Of a DNA stretch of 21,078 nucleotides, positions 6,594 through 14,266 are shown piece after piece. The notes beneath the pieces were generated by a model. The model made no database searches and had not been told where the DNA came from. It saw only the letters and a program-made list of their open reading frames with translations. The stretch comes from Candidatus Dormiibacterota bacterium (GTDB lineage Bacteria; Chloroflexota; Dormibacteria; UBA8260; Bog-877). The translations under genes and the position numbers were made by a program. The DNA lies in the NCBI GenBank assembly GCA_003164475.1, contig PLTL01000360.1, positions 8,156-29,233 of the forward strand. The letters run 5' to 3'. The first letter of the stretch is position 1. The number at the start of each line of letters is the position of its first letter.

Positions 6594-8822
6594 GTGAGCC
6601 TCGGTCTGGCGGCCTACTGGCTCCTGGTCCTCGGTGCGGGGTCGGTCCTCCTCGACCTGGTCCCCCTGGATTGGCAGCTGTCCGAGCGGGCGGCGGGCGC
6701 CCTGGTGGTGGGATTGGTCGCCTCCAGCCTGCTCAGCCTGGCCCTGGCCCTGGCGTTCGGGGTAGGGCCGGCGGCCGCCATCTCGAGCCCCGCGATACTT
6801 CTGGCGGCGGGCACCAGTGTGCGGATGCGACGCTGGAGGCGCCGGCTGCGGCTCGGACCCGGGAGCTGGCTCTCTTGGCTGAGGTCCGAGTGGGACCGCC
6901 CCGGGGCGAGATCGGGGGTGGTGGTGGCCGCACTGCTCGGGGCCGCCTTCTTCGGCCTCTTCAGCTCGGCGCTGGTGCAGGCGGGTCGGTCGATCGAGGC
7001 CTCATATCCGGCGGTGTGGTCCGACTGGTCGGTCCACGCCTCCTACGTCCAGAGCTTCCTGGTCGGCCCCGGCCTGCCCGTTCGGGACGCCCTGGAATCG
7101 GCCACCGGCATGCGCTATCCGTTCCTGCCCGACTTCCAGGCGGCCCTCCTGGGGGCCCTGGGGCAGAACCTGGTGGGATCGCTCGACATCCCATCGTGGC
7201 TGGTCTCGTGGGCGGCGGCAGTGCTGCTGTGGCAGCTGGGGTACCGGGTCACGCGGAGGCGGGCGGCGGCCTCGGTGGCGTTGACCCTGGCCCTCCTGGG
7301 CGGCGGGTTGGGCTTCATCGGGCTCTACGGAGACGGCTGCCAGCAGCTGGCCCACACCAGCTCCGGCTTCAGCGCCAGCGCCTGCACCAGGCTCAGCTCC
7401 GAAACCCCGGGGGCGGTCACCGCCTTCATAGGCCACCTTCCCGCCGAGCTCACCCACCTGCCGCGCTCCTACGACGGCCAGAGTCAGTCGGACCCGCCTC
7501 TGGCCGACCTCTACTGGTACGAGCCGCTGCTGGTCTACTGGCTTCCCCAGCGCGACTTCGACTACGGCGTGGCGCTGGTGGCGCTGCTCAGCCTGCTGCT
7601 CTGGGAGGGCTACCGGGGCCGGCGACGGGAACTCCTGGTGGCAGCCGGGGTCGGCGGGGCCGCCCTGCCCTGGTTCAACCCCTTCGGCTTCCTGGTGGTG
7701 TTCCTGATCGGACTCTGGTGGCTGGGGCGGCAGCGTTGGTGGCGGGGATTGGGGCTCTTTCTGCTGCCCCTGCTGCTGCTCGGGCTGCCCCGGATGCTGT
7801 ACATCCTGGGCGGGCCCCACGGACAGCTCGCCAACCCGGTCGGGACCAATCTCTTCCCCGAGTTGGACGTGGGCTGGCTCGCCCATGCCGCCACCGTCTG
7901 CACCGCTGCCCAGTTCAACCGGGGGAGCGCCTGCGATGCCCTCTACCTCCCGGGCAGCTCGCTGGTGACCTCCGCCGCCTTCCTGGCCCAGAGCCTGATC
8001 CGGCCTTCGGTCTGGGCCGACACGGCCGGGTTCTGGCTGGCCAACACCGGGATCTTCACGGTCCTAGCCGTGGGCCTGTTGGCCCTTCGCCGGTTCCGCT
8101 CGAGGGCTGCCGAGGAGCTGGTTGCTCTCGAGCTGACCCGCTTCTGGGCGCCGTTCTGGCTGCTCTTCCTGATCGGGAACCTGGTGGTGACCCAGCCCTG
8201 GAACTGGGACAACACCAAGCTCCTCGACTACTGGTACGTGGGTGCCGCCATCCCGGTCGCCTGGTTGCTCTGCGCGCTCAGCGACCGCGCCTGGTGGCGT
8301 TGGCTGGCGGGCCTCCTGACGATCTCCCTGGTGCTGAGCGGGGCGCTCAGCCTCGACCTGGCGATGCTGGGGCAGAGCTCCCTGGCCCAGTCTCCTCGGA
8401 GCAGCCCGCGGCTGGGCTGGGCGGACCAGGAGGCCCTGGAAGTGGCCCGGGCGGTTCTCAGGCGGACCCCCAAGACGGCCGTCTTCCTCACCGAGGGCCA
8501 GCCCAACGACCCGGTCACCACCCTGGCCGGGAGGACCGTGGTGCTCGCCTACGACGGCTGGCTCTGGAGCTACGGAGAGCCACTGCGGTCGAGGTTTCAG
8601 GCAGTGGGGGAGATGTACGCGGGCTGTGGCGGGCCCGGCCCCTGCGCCCTGGGCCGGCTGCTCCGGACCTACGATGTCTCCTACGTCGAGTTCGAGCCCG
8701 GAGACTACAACGGCATCGCTGCCAATCTGAGCTGGTATGAGTCCCAGCATCTCCCGGTGGTCGTGCGCACCAAGAGCTACGTGATCTTCGACGTTCGCGG
8801 CCTGTGGCAGCGCCGTCCCTAG
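6594..8822 (+). CDS. Large orphan GT-C-like membrane protein
   Basis: 742 residues with roughly a dozen hydrophobic helices and a soluble C-terminal part. I do not recognise a named family, but two regions match a widespread group of uncharacterised GT-C-like membrane proteins: WSDWSVHASYVQSFLVG followed by MRYPFLPDFQAALLG (about 140-190), resembling the acidic first external loop of lipid-sugar transferases, and near 645-660 GRTVVLAYDGWLWSYG, the 'GR.v..gy.GWLWs.G' motif in the extracytoplasmic C-terminal domain. Cysteines come in close pairs (249/264, 436/447, 678/684), consistent with disulfides in external loops. The GTG start is 18 bases after the PMT gene, and the end overlaps the PIG-V-like gene by 19 bases. 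It probably acts on a polyprenyl-phosphate sugar in the same pathway; donor and acceptor are unknown. Confidence 0.7.
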   Translation: MSLGLAAYWLLVLGAGSVLLDLVPLDWQLSERAAGALVVGLVASSLLSLALALAFGVGPAAAISSPAILLAAGTSVRMRRWRRRLRLGPGSWLSWLRSEWDRPGARSGVVVAALLGAAFFGLFSSALVQAGRSIEASYPAVWSDWSVHASYVQSFLVGPGLPVRDALESATGMRYPFLPDFQAALLGALGQNLVGSLDIPSWLVSWAAAVLLWQLGYRVTRRRAAASVALTLALLGGGLGFIGLYGDGCQQLAHTSSGFSASACTRLSSETPGAVTAFIGHLPAELTHLPRSYDGQSQSDPPLADLYWYEPLLVYWLPQRDFDYGVALVALLSLLLWEGYRGRRRELLVAAGVGGAALPWFNPFGFLVVFLIGLWWLGRQRWWRGLGLFLLPLLLLGLPRMLYILGGPHGQLANPVGTNLFPELDVGWLAHAATVCTAAQFNRGSACDALYLPGSSLVTSAAFLAQSLIRPSVWADTAGFWLANTGIFTVLAVGLLALRRFRSRAAEELVALELTRFWAPFWLLFLIGNLVVTQPWNWDNTKLLDYWYVGAAIPVAWLLCALSDRAWWRWLAGLLTISLVLSGALSLDLAMLGQSSLAQSPRSSPRLGWADQEALEVARAVLRRTPKTAVFLTEGQPNDPVTTLAGRTVVLAYDGWLWSYGEPLRSRFQAVGEMYAGCGGPGPCALGRLLRTYDVSYVEFEPGDYNGIAANLSWYESQHLPVVVRTKSYVIFDVRGLWQRRP

Positions 8823-9916
8823 ACGGGGCCGCCGAGAGGCCCAGTCACTGGGGCTGGGTCTGGCCGGTGGCCGCTCACCTCGCCCTGGTGGCGGCCGCGC
8901 TGGCGGTCACCCTGCTGTTGGTGGGGGACTTCGCCGCCTCCGGCTGGCAGCAGGCGGTCTCCCACTGGGACTCGCACTGGTATCTGGCGATCGCCCAGAG
9001 TGGGTACCCCACCCAGGTGGGCCCGGAGTGGGCCTTCTTCCCACTCTTGCCCGGCCTGGTCGCGGCGGTCATCCACCTCGGGCTGCGCGGGGTCGAGGCG
9101 GGGCTGCTGATCAGCCTGCTGGCGACCGCCCTGCTGGCCTACTGCCTGGACCGGCTGGGGGCGATCGAGGTCGGTCCCAGCCGAAGCCTGTGGGTGCCCT
9201 GGCTACTTCTGATGTCGCCCTTCGGCTTCTTCTTCTTCGCCATTTACACCGAGGCCCTCTTCTATGCCCTGGTCGCCGCCGCCTTCCTCAGCGCCCGGCG
9301 GGGCAACTTCATGCTCGCGGGCCTGGCCGGGGCGCTCGCTGCCGCCACCCGTGTGAACGGCATCTTCCTGGTCGTGGCGCTGCTGCTGGAGGCACTGCAG
9401 CAGGCCGGCTGGAGCTGGCGCCGGCTGCCGCGCCAGGCCCTCTGGGTCCTGGCGGTCCCCTGCGGCACCCTCGGCTTTGCCTTGTTCTCCTGGCTGAGGA
9501 CCGGGAGCTGGCTGGCGGTCGTCAAGGCCGAATCCGACTTCGGGATCCACGCGGCCTGGCCCTGGTCCGGGTTCTGGACCACCTGGAATTCCGTCAACGG
9601 CGGCGAGAACGTCTGGCGGGCGGTCTTCCTGCCTGAGCTGATCGCCGGCCTGCTGGGGATTCCCATCCTGCTCTTGGCAGCCTGGAAGCTGCGCCCGCTG
9701 TACTCGAGCTTCATGATCCTGAGCTGGCTGGCCGCGGTGTCGCTGAACTTCTGGCGCAGCGTGCCTCGATACGAGTTCGCCTTCTTCCCCTTGCTCTTCC
9801 TGGTGGTGCTAGCCACCGAGCGGGCCCGCTGGCTACGCTGGGTCCTGCTCGTCGTGGGCGCCGTGACCATGGCGTTCGGGGCCTCTGTATTTGCGAGAGG
9901 GTTATGGCTCGACTGA
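8804..9916 (+). CDS. PIG-V-like (GT76-type) mannosyltransferase
   Basis: 370 residues, polytopic. It resembles bacterial members of the family of GPI mannosyltransferase 2 (PIG-V), which use a lipid-linked mannose donor. Seen: first helix about 21-41, then SHWDSHWYLAIAQSGYP (53-69) with the essential Trp-Asp pair of the first external loop, WAFFPLLPGLV (76-86), and SPFGFFFFAIYTEALFYAL, the family's 'S.F....YsEslF' helix, followed by ARRGNFMLAGLAGALAAATR. Many aromatic residues and a conserved PRYEFAFFPL near the end also fit. GTG at 8804 lies inside the end of the preceding gene, and the amidohydrolase start lies inside this gene's end, so expression is tightly coupled. In bacteria no GPI anchor exists; it would add mannose to a cell-envelope glycan or glycolipid. 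Confidence 0.8.
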   Translation: MAAPSLDGAAERPSHWGWVWPVAAHLALVAAALAVTLLLVGDFAASGWQQAVSHWDSHWYLAIAQSGYPTQVGPEWAFFPLLPGLVAAVIHLGLRGVEAGLLISLLATALLAYCLDRLGAIEVGPSRSLWVPWLLLMSPFGFFFFAIYTEALFYALVAAAFLSARRGNFMLAGLAGALAAATRVNGIFLVVALLLEALQQAGWSWRRLPRQALWVLAVPCGTLGFALFSWLRTGSWLAVVKAESDFGIHAAWPWSGFWTTWNSVNGGENVWRAVFLPELIAGLLGIPILLLAAWKLRPLYSSFMILSWLAAVSLNFWRSVPRYEFAFFPLLFLVVLATERARWLRWVLLVVGAVTMAFGASVFARGLWLD

Positions 9917-10746
9917 CGGACGTCCACTGCCACCTCCTGCCGCCGGAGCTGCGTCAACCGCCCGCGCCCAGCTGGCAGGACCCCTGGTTTGCCGCCTGCC
10001 ATGCGGACAGCCCCCGCTTCGCAGGCGGGGCCGAGGTGCTCGGCGCCCTCGACCGGGCCGAGCTGGAGCGGGCGGTGGTTTTCGGATGGCCGTTCGCCGA
10101 CCCCGGGCTGCTGGCCGAGGTGAACGACTACGTCGCTGCGCAAGCCGCCGCCTCCGGAGGCAGTCTGATCGGCATGGCCCTGGTGAACCCAGGACGGCCG
10201 GGCTGGGAGAGGGAGCTGGCCCGCTGCCAGGGGCTCGGCCTGGTGGGGGTGGGGGAGCTCAACCCCGACGCCCAGGGCTTTGCCCTGGAGTTCGAGGGCG
10301 GATTGCGGCGGGCGTTGCTCACTCTGGCGGAGATGGGCTGGCCGCTGATTCTCCACGCCAGCGAGCCGGTGGGGCACCAGTATCCGGGCAAGGGGACCGC
10401 TGGCCCGATCCGGCTCTGGAGGCTGCTCACTCCGGCGCTCGCGGCCGCCCCCCAGCTGAGGGTCTGTCTCGCCCATCTGGGGGGCGGGCTGCCCTTCTAC
10501 GCCCACATGCCGGAGGTTGCCGCCCTCTGCCGCCAGCTCTGGTTCGACACCGCGGCGGTTCCCTATCTTTACCAACCACAGGCTCTGGTGGCGGTGGACT
10601 CTCTCTTGCCGGGGCGGCTCTGCTTCGCCAGCGACTTCCCGTTGCTGCCTCCGAGCCGGTACCGAGAGCACCTGCTGACCCTGTCGGCGCCTTCGCGGGA
10701 GGCGGCCTACCGATCCGCACCTAAGGCCTGGCTGGGCGAGCCCTGA
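9904..10746 (+). CDS. Amidohydrolase-family (Amidohydro_2) metal-dependent hydrolase
   Basis: 280 residues forming a TIM-barrel metallohydrolase. Metal-site residues are all present: DVHCHL (Asp6, His8, His10), LILHASEP (His151), CLAHLGGG (His191) and FASDFPLLPP (Asp244), the order expected for the Amidohydrolase_2 group, which includes decarboxylases and lactonases such as 2-pyrone-4,6-dicarboxylate hydrolase relatives. The substrate cannot be inferred. The ATG at 9904 overlaps the preceding PIG-V-like gene by 13 bases, with GAGAGG close upstream, so the enzyme is co-expressed with the glycosyltransferases. A hairpin just after the stop ends the seven-gene run. No signal peptide is seen, so it acts in the cytosol. 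Confidence 0.85.
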   Translation: MARLTDVHCHLLPPELRQPPAPSWQDPWFAACHADSPRFAGGAEVLGALDRAELERAVVFGWPFADPGLLAEVNDYVAAQAAASGGSLIGMALVNPGRPGWERELARCQGLGLVGVGELNPDAQGFALEFEGGLRRALLTLAEMGWPLILHASEPVGHQYPGKGTAGPIRLWRLLTPALAAAPQLRVCLAHLGGGLPFYAHMPEVAALCRQLWFDTAAVPYLYQPQALVAVDSLLPGRLCFASDFPLLPPSRYREHLLTLSAPSREAAYRSAPKAWLGEP

Positions 10747-10748
10747 GC

Positions 10749-10767
10749 GCCGCGGCCTGCCCGCGGC
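10749..10767 (+). terminator. GC-rich hairpin ending the nadA-to-amidohydrolase run
   Basis: GCCGCGG (10749-10755) pairs perfectly with CCGCGGC (10761-10767) across a five-base loop, two bases after the amidohydrolase stop codon. No T-tract follows, so an intrinsic terminator of the U-less type is plausible but unproven. The next gene has a candidate promoter of its own immediately downstream. Confidence 0.5.
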
Positions 10768-10780
10768 CCCCTCAGACCGG

Positions 10781-10793
10781 CAAAATCGGGGCG
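10781..10793 (+). promoter_or_regulatory. Possible leaderless-type -10 for the GT4 gene
   Basis: CAAAAT (10781-10786) is the only AT-rich patch between the two genes and lies seven bases before the ATG. It matches four of six -10 consensus bases. No -35 is evident. A GGGG two bases before the ATG is too close to act as a normal ribosome binding site. Confidence 0.33.
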
Positions 10794-12089
10794 ATGGCCC
10801 CCAACCTTGCCCGACCCGCCTTTGCCCTGGTCTCGATGGAGGGGCCGGACCAGTACAGCCAGGTGGGTGGTCTCGGGGTCAGGGTAACCCAGTTGAGCCG
10901 GGCCCTGGTGGCCGCCGGCCACCCGGCTCGGGTCTACTTCGTGGGCGATCCGGCACTCCCGGCGGAAGAGCTCTCGGAGGGGGTCGAGCTTCGCCGGGTG
11001 GGTCAGGAGATCTCCCGCCAGTTCCCCGGGGGGGTGTATGAGGGCCAGCGGCTGAAGGCCAGCTACCTGGCCGCCCGCCTGCCCGCCGAGCTGGTCGTCG
11101 GCTGGGCCCTGCCCCAGCTCGAGCTGGGGCGGGCGCCGGTCCTGCTCTTTGAGGACTGGCAGACCGCCGACTGGGCCGGGCGCACCCACCGGCTGCTCTC
11201 GGAGCGGGGGATTGCCGACCGCTGCCTTCTGGTCTGGAACGCCAACAACCAGTTCGGCTTCGGGGAGATGGACTGGATCGGGCTGGAGGAGGCGGCCGGG
11301 ATCACCACCATCAGCCGGTACATGAGGCTCCTGGTCGAGGGATTCGGCGTCGAGCCGATCGTCATCCCCAACGGGATCCCCGCCGAGCTGCTCCTCGCGG
11401 TGGACCAGGGCGACGTGATGGCGTTGCGTCGGGCCGCCGGCCGTCAGGTGCTGCTCAAGATCGGCCGCTTCCATCCGGACAAGAGCTGGCTCCAGGCGGT
11501 GCGGGCCCTGGGCGAGCTGCGCGCGGCCGGACTCCCGGTGCGGATGCTGGCCCGCGGCGGCAACGAAGCCTACCGCTCCGAGGTCATCGAGGCGGCGGTC
11601 GGCTGCGGCCTGCGGGTGCGGCGCTGGGAGGAACCGGTCGAGGGGGTCTCCGACCTGGTCCGGGCGCTCCAGGCCACCCCCGACGCAGACCTGCTCGAGC
11701 TGGCCCGGTTCCTGCCCGAGGAGCTTCTCCCGGTGCTCTACGCCTCATCGATGGCGGTGCTGGCCAATTCCGAGTTCGAACCCTTCGGCCTGGTCGGGCT
11801 CGAGACCATGGCGGCCGGCGGGGTGGCGGTGGTCGGGGCCACCGGCGAGGACTACGCCCGCCACCTGCACAACAGCCTGGTGATCGAGACCAGCTCCCCC
11901 AGCGAGCTGGCCCAGTCGATCGCCAGGCTGGCCTCGGACCCGGGTCGGGCCGAGCGAATCCGCAGGGCGGCCAGGGAGATGGCCGCAGCCTACTGCTGGC
12001 CCCAGGTGGTGAAGGGCGACCTGCTGCCCCGGCTTCCTCTCCTGGCCCGGCGGCGACGGGGGGGCTGGGCCGGCGCTGGCCCGCCTTGA
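10794..12089 (+). CDS. Glycosyltransferase family 4 (GT-B fold)
   Basis: 431 residues, cytosolic. The N-terminal Rossmann domain opens with a glycine-rich acceptor loop QVGGLGVRVTQLSRALVAAGH (23-43), as in glycogen-synthase-like and GT4 enzymes. The C-terminal donor domain contains IPNGI (191-195), KIGRFHPDKSW (222-232), LPVLYASSMAVLANSEFEPFGLVGLE, and the E-x7-E motif Glu329/Glu337 that binds the nucleotide sugar, then MAAGGVAVVG. It therefore transfers a sugar from a nucleotide donor with retention, perhaps mannose or glucose; donor identity is not visible. About 35 residues after the E-x7-E follow normal family layout, ending in a basic tail. The stop overlaps the TTG of the next MFS gene (TTGA). 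Confidence 0.88.
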   Translation: MAPNLARPAFALVSMEGPDQYSQVGGLGVRVTQLSRALVAAGHPARVYFVGDPALPAEELSEGVELRRVGQEISRQFPGGVYEGQRLKASYLAARLPAELVVGWALPQLELGRAPVLLFEDWQTADWAGRTHRLLSERGIADRCLLVWNANNQFGFGEMDWIGLEEAAGITTISRYMRLLVEGFGVEPIVIPNGIPAELLLAVDQGDVMALRRAAGRQVLLKIGRFHPDKSWLQAVRALGELRAAGLPVRMLARGGNEAYRSEVIEAAVGCGLRVRRWEEPVEGVSDLVRALQATPDADLLELARFLPEELLPVLYASSMAVLANSEFEPFGLVGLETMAAGGVAVVGATGEDYARHLHNSLVIETSSPSELAQSIARLASDPGRAERIRRAAREMAAAYCWPQVVKGDLLPRLPLLARRRRGGWAGAGPP

Positions 12090-13333
12090 GCCAAGGTCCC
12101 GAGGAGCCCTCCACCCTGGTCCACCGGCGCCTGGATCGCACCCAGCTCGCGCTGCTGCTGGTGGCCTTCTGGGTGGGGTTCAACCTGCGGGCCCCGATTC
12201 TCGGGGTACCCCCGGTGCTGGCCCTCGTCCGTCGCAGCGACCACCTCAGCTACGCCGTGGCCGGGTTGGTGTCCGCGGTCCCGATCCTGGCCCTGGGCCT
12301 GGCGGCCCTCCCCGGGGCAGCGTTGGTGCGCCGCCTGGGGGCCTTCAAGGTGGTCGCCATCGGGCTTGCGGTGGCGGCTGTCGGCGAGCTGGCTCGGGCT
12401 CTTCCGGGAGGCGTCGCGACCCTCTTGCTGGCAACCGCCGTGATGGGGTCCGGGATCGCCATAACCCAGCCCGGACTGCCCGCGGCGTTGCAGCGCTGGT
12501 TCGGGCCCCGGGTCCAGCTGGCCTCGGTCACTCTCACTCTGGGGATCACGGTGGGGGAGGTGGTCGCCGCCGGGACCACCTCTTCACTGGTGCTCCGCTG
12601 GCTGGGCAGTTGGCAGGGGACCATGGCCTTCTGGGGCGTGCTGGGCGCAACCTGCGTGCCGATCTGGCTCCTGGGGGTGCCACGGGACCGGGCCGGGATG
12701 GCGGGAGAGACGAGTTGGGAGCTGCGGCGGCTGGTACTCCGCTGGCGGCCCTGGGCCATCTACGCCCTCTTCGCGGGGCAGTCGCTGGTCTTCTTCTCCG
12801 CCAACACCTGGATCCCGATCTCCTTGGGCGGTGGCTCCCACTCCGGCTTGGTCAGCTGGACTCTGGCCACCCTCAACGGGGTCATGGTTCCGGTCGACGT
12901 TCTCCTCCTGGTGGCGGGCAGGACCTTCGCCACCCGGCGCTGGTTCTACGTGGTGAGCTCGGCGGTCACCCTGGCCGGGGCCGGGGGCTGGTTGCTGGCC
13001 GGGCAGCGGGTTCCGATCCTGTGCGCGGCCCTGATCGGCATCGGGGTGGCGATGACCTTCGCCGGTCTGCTCGCCTTCCCCGCCATGGTGGTGGCCCCCT
13101 CCCGGGTCGCTGCCCTGGCCGCCACCATGCTGACCGTGGGGTACGCCAGTGCCTTCCTCGGCCCGCTGTTGGGCGGGGTGGCCCTGGACCTGGGAGGTGG
13201 ACGGAGCTCACCGTTCATCCCGATCGTGGCCGCGGCGACGGTGATGCTGGCGGCCGCCTTGGTGGCGCCGGTTGGCGCGGATCCATCCGGCGATGCCGGG
13301 AGGCCGGCAGCGACCTCCATCGGCGCCGCCTAG
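12086..13333 (+). CDS. CynX/NimT-like MFS transporter
   Basis: 415 residues with about 12 hydrophobic helices, an inner-membrane secondary transporter. The first helix runs into GFNLRAPILGVPPVL (31-45), the 'N.R......P.l' signature of the CynX/NimT (cyanate permease-like) MFS branch, followed by LPGAALVRRLGAFKVV, the cytoplasmic loop 2-3 motif of MFS. A basic loop with WELRRLVLRWRPW near 205-217 separates the two six-helix halves. The TTG start overlaps the GT4 stop (TTGA); no ribosome binding site is seen, so translation probably depends on re-initiation. Substrate unknown; CynX-like members export or import small anions or amino-acid-like compounds, and a link to glycan precursors would be speculation. 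Confidence 0.8.
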   Translation: MSQGPEEPSTLVHRRLDRTQLALLLVAFWVGFNLRAPILGVPPVLALVRRSDHLSYAVAGLVSAVPILALGLAALPGAALVRRLGAFKVVAIGLAVAAVGELARALPGGVATLLLATAVMGSGIAITQPGLPAALQRWFGPRVQLASVTLTLGITVGEVVAAGTTSSLVLRWLGSWQGTMAFWGVLGATCVPIWLLGVPRDRAGMAGETSWELRRLVLRWRPWAIYALFAGQSLVFFSANTWIPISLGGGSHSGLVSWTLATLNGVMVPVDVLLLVAGRTFATRRWFYVVSSAVTLAGAGGWLLAGQRVPILCAALIGIGVAMTFAGLLAFPAMVVAPSRVAALAATMLTVGYASAFLGPLLGGVALDLGGGRSSPFIPIVAAATVMLAAALVAPVGADPSGDAGRPAATSIGAA

Positions 13334-13383
13334 CGGGGACTGACAGATCGGCCCGGCCGGGCCAGGGCGCGGACTGGCAACCG

Positions 13384-13395
13384 TATCCTGCCTTC
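13384..13395 (+). promoter_or_regulatory. Leaderless-type -10 before the mycothiol-dependent-type gene
   Basis: TATCCT (13384-13389) fits the TAnnnT form of actinobacterial -10 elements and is followed by exactly six bases and the GTG start. There is no Shine-Dalgarno sequence. TGACAG at 13341-13346 is too far upstream to act as its -35. Confidence 0.5.
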
Positions 13396-14124
13396 GTGGA
13401 GTTCGACCAGTTCCTTAGCCACCTGCGCTCCGAGGGGGCGGCCGCGGTGGACCTCGCCGGGGGCGACCTGGAGGCGACGATACCCTGCTGCCCAGGTTGG
13501 TCGGTGCGCGACGTGGCCTGCCACCTGGCCCAGGTCTACGAGCACAAGATCGCCTGCACCGAGCTCGGGGTCGATCCCAGCCCCTGGCCTCCGGACTGGC
13601 CCACCGGCCCGGATCTGGCCGGGTGGCTTGGCGACGCCCACCTGCGCCTGCTGGCCCTGATGGAGCAGCTGGGGCCGTCCGCCCCCTCCGCCACCTGGTA
13701 TCCGCCGGACCAGACCGTGGGCTTCTGGGCCCGGCGGATGGCGCACGAGACGGCCGTCCACCGTGTCGACCTGCAGATGGCGCTTGGCTGCCTCGAGCCC
13801 GTGCCGGGGGAACTGGCCGTCGATGGTGTCGACGAGATCCTGACGGTCATCCTGGCTGGGGACTGGTCAGCCGCCCGGGACGACCACTGTCGCGGCCAGC
13901 GGGTTTTGGTCTCCACCGCGGGTCGAGACTGGCTGGTCACGCTGGCGGAGGACAGCATCACGGTCTCGGCGGCCACGGGGAAGGCCGATGCCGTGCTCCA
14001 GGGCGACCCCTCGGATCTGGTGCTCTGGCTGTGGGGCCGGCGCGGGGACGAGGGGCTGGTACCGCCCGCCAGCCGCGACGTGCTGGCGCTGCTCCGCGGC
14101 CGGCTCCAGCTGGCCACCCAGTGA
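13396..14124 (+). CDS. Maleylpyruvate isomerase-family mycothiol-dependent-type protein
   Basis: 242 residues, matching the family named after mycothiol-dependent maleylpyruvate isomerase (MDMPI; DinB-like four-helix N-domain plus a smaller C-domain). Seen: CPGWSVRDVACHLAQVYEH (32-50) with His43, and ARRMAHETAVHRVDLQ (112-127) with Glu118 and His122; these three match the zinc ligands of the characterised enzyme. The C-terminal part ATGKADAVLQGDPSDLVLWLWGR (193-215) resembles its SCP2-like end. Most family members have unknown substrates; they may be thiol-S-transferases or isomerases using mycothiol. GTG at 13396 is chosen because homology begins there and a -10-like hexamer sits six bases upstream; the frame is open far upstream over the MFS gene but without homology. 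Confidence 0.85.
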   Translation: MEFDQFLSHLRSEGAAAVDLAGGDLEATIPCCPGWSVRDVACHLAQVYEHKIACTELGVDPSPWPPDWPTGPDLAGWLGDAHLRLLALMEQLGPSAPSATWYPPDQTVGFWARRMAHETAVHRVDLQMALGCLEPVPGELAVDGVDEILTVILAGDWSAARDDHCRGQRVLVSTAGRDWLVTLAEDSITVSAATGKADAVLQGDPSDLVLWLWGRRGDEGLVPPASRDVLALLRGRLQLATQ

Positions 14125-14251
14125 GGGCAGTGGGTCCGGGGCCCTTTGCCCCATTCTGTCCTCGGCCGGCGTCCGGGCTTACCCTGACGGCTACTGGATC
14201 CGGGACCTGGAGCCTGCGGGCACGCCTGGGGAACGGACCCGCGTGGGTGGG

Positions 14252-14258
14252 AAGGAGG
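14252..14258 (+). promoter_or_regulatory. Strong ribosome binding site fixing a TTG start
   Basis: AAGGAGG (14252-14258) is a full anti-16S match, eight bases before TTG at 14267. It is the strongest Shine-Dalgarno in the window and contrasts with the leaderless-type starts around it. The 142 bases between 14125 and 14266 hold no other feature I can support. Confidence 0.8.
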
Positions 14259-14266
14259 GTTGAGAG

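Noticed and set aside
6671..8740. Long plus-strand frame over the orphan GT-C-like gene
   Set aside because: Arg/Pro/Gly-rich and without membrane helices, while the chosen frame gives a clear polytopic protein.
9262..10671. Long minus-strand frame opposite the PIG-V-like and amidohydrolase genes
   Set aside because: It spans two recognised genes on the other strand and shows no motif.
12610..13395. Upstream extension of the mycothiol-dependent-type frame through the MFS gene
   Set aside because: The extension is Gly/Arg/Pro noise over a clear transporter frame; homology starts at the GTG at 13396.
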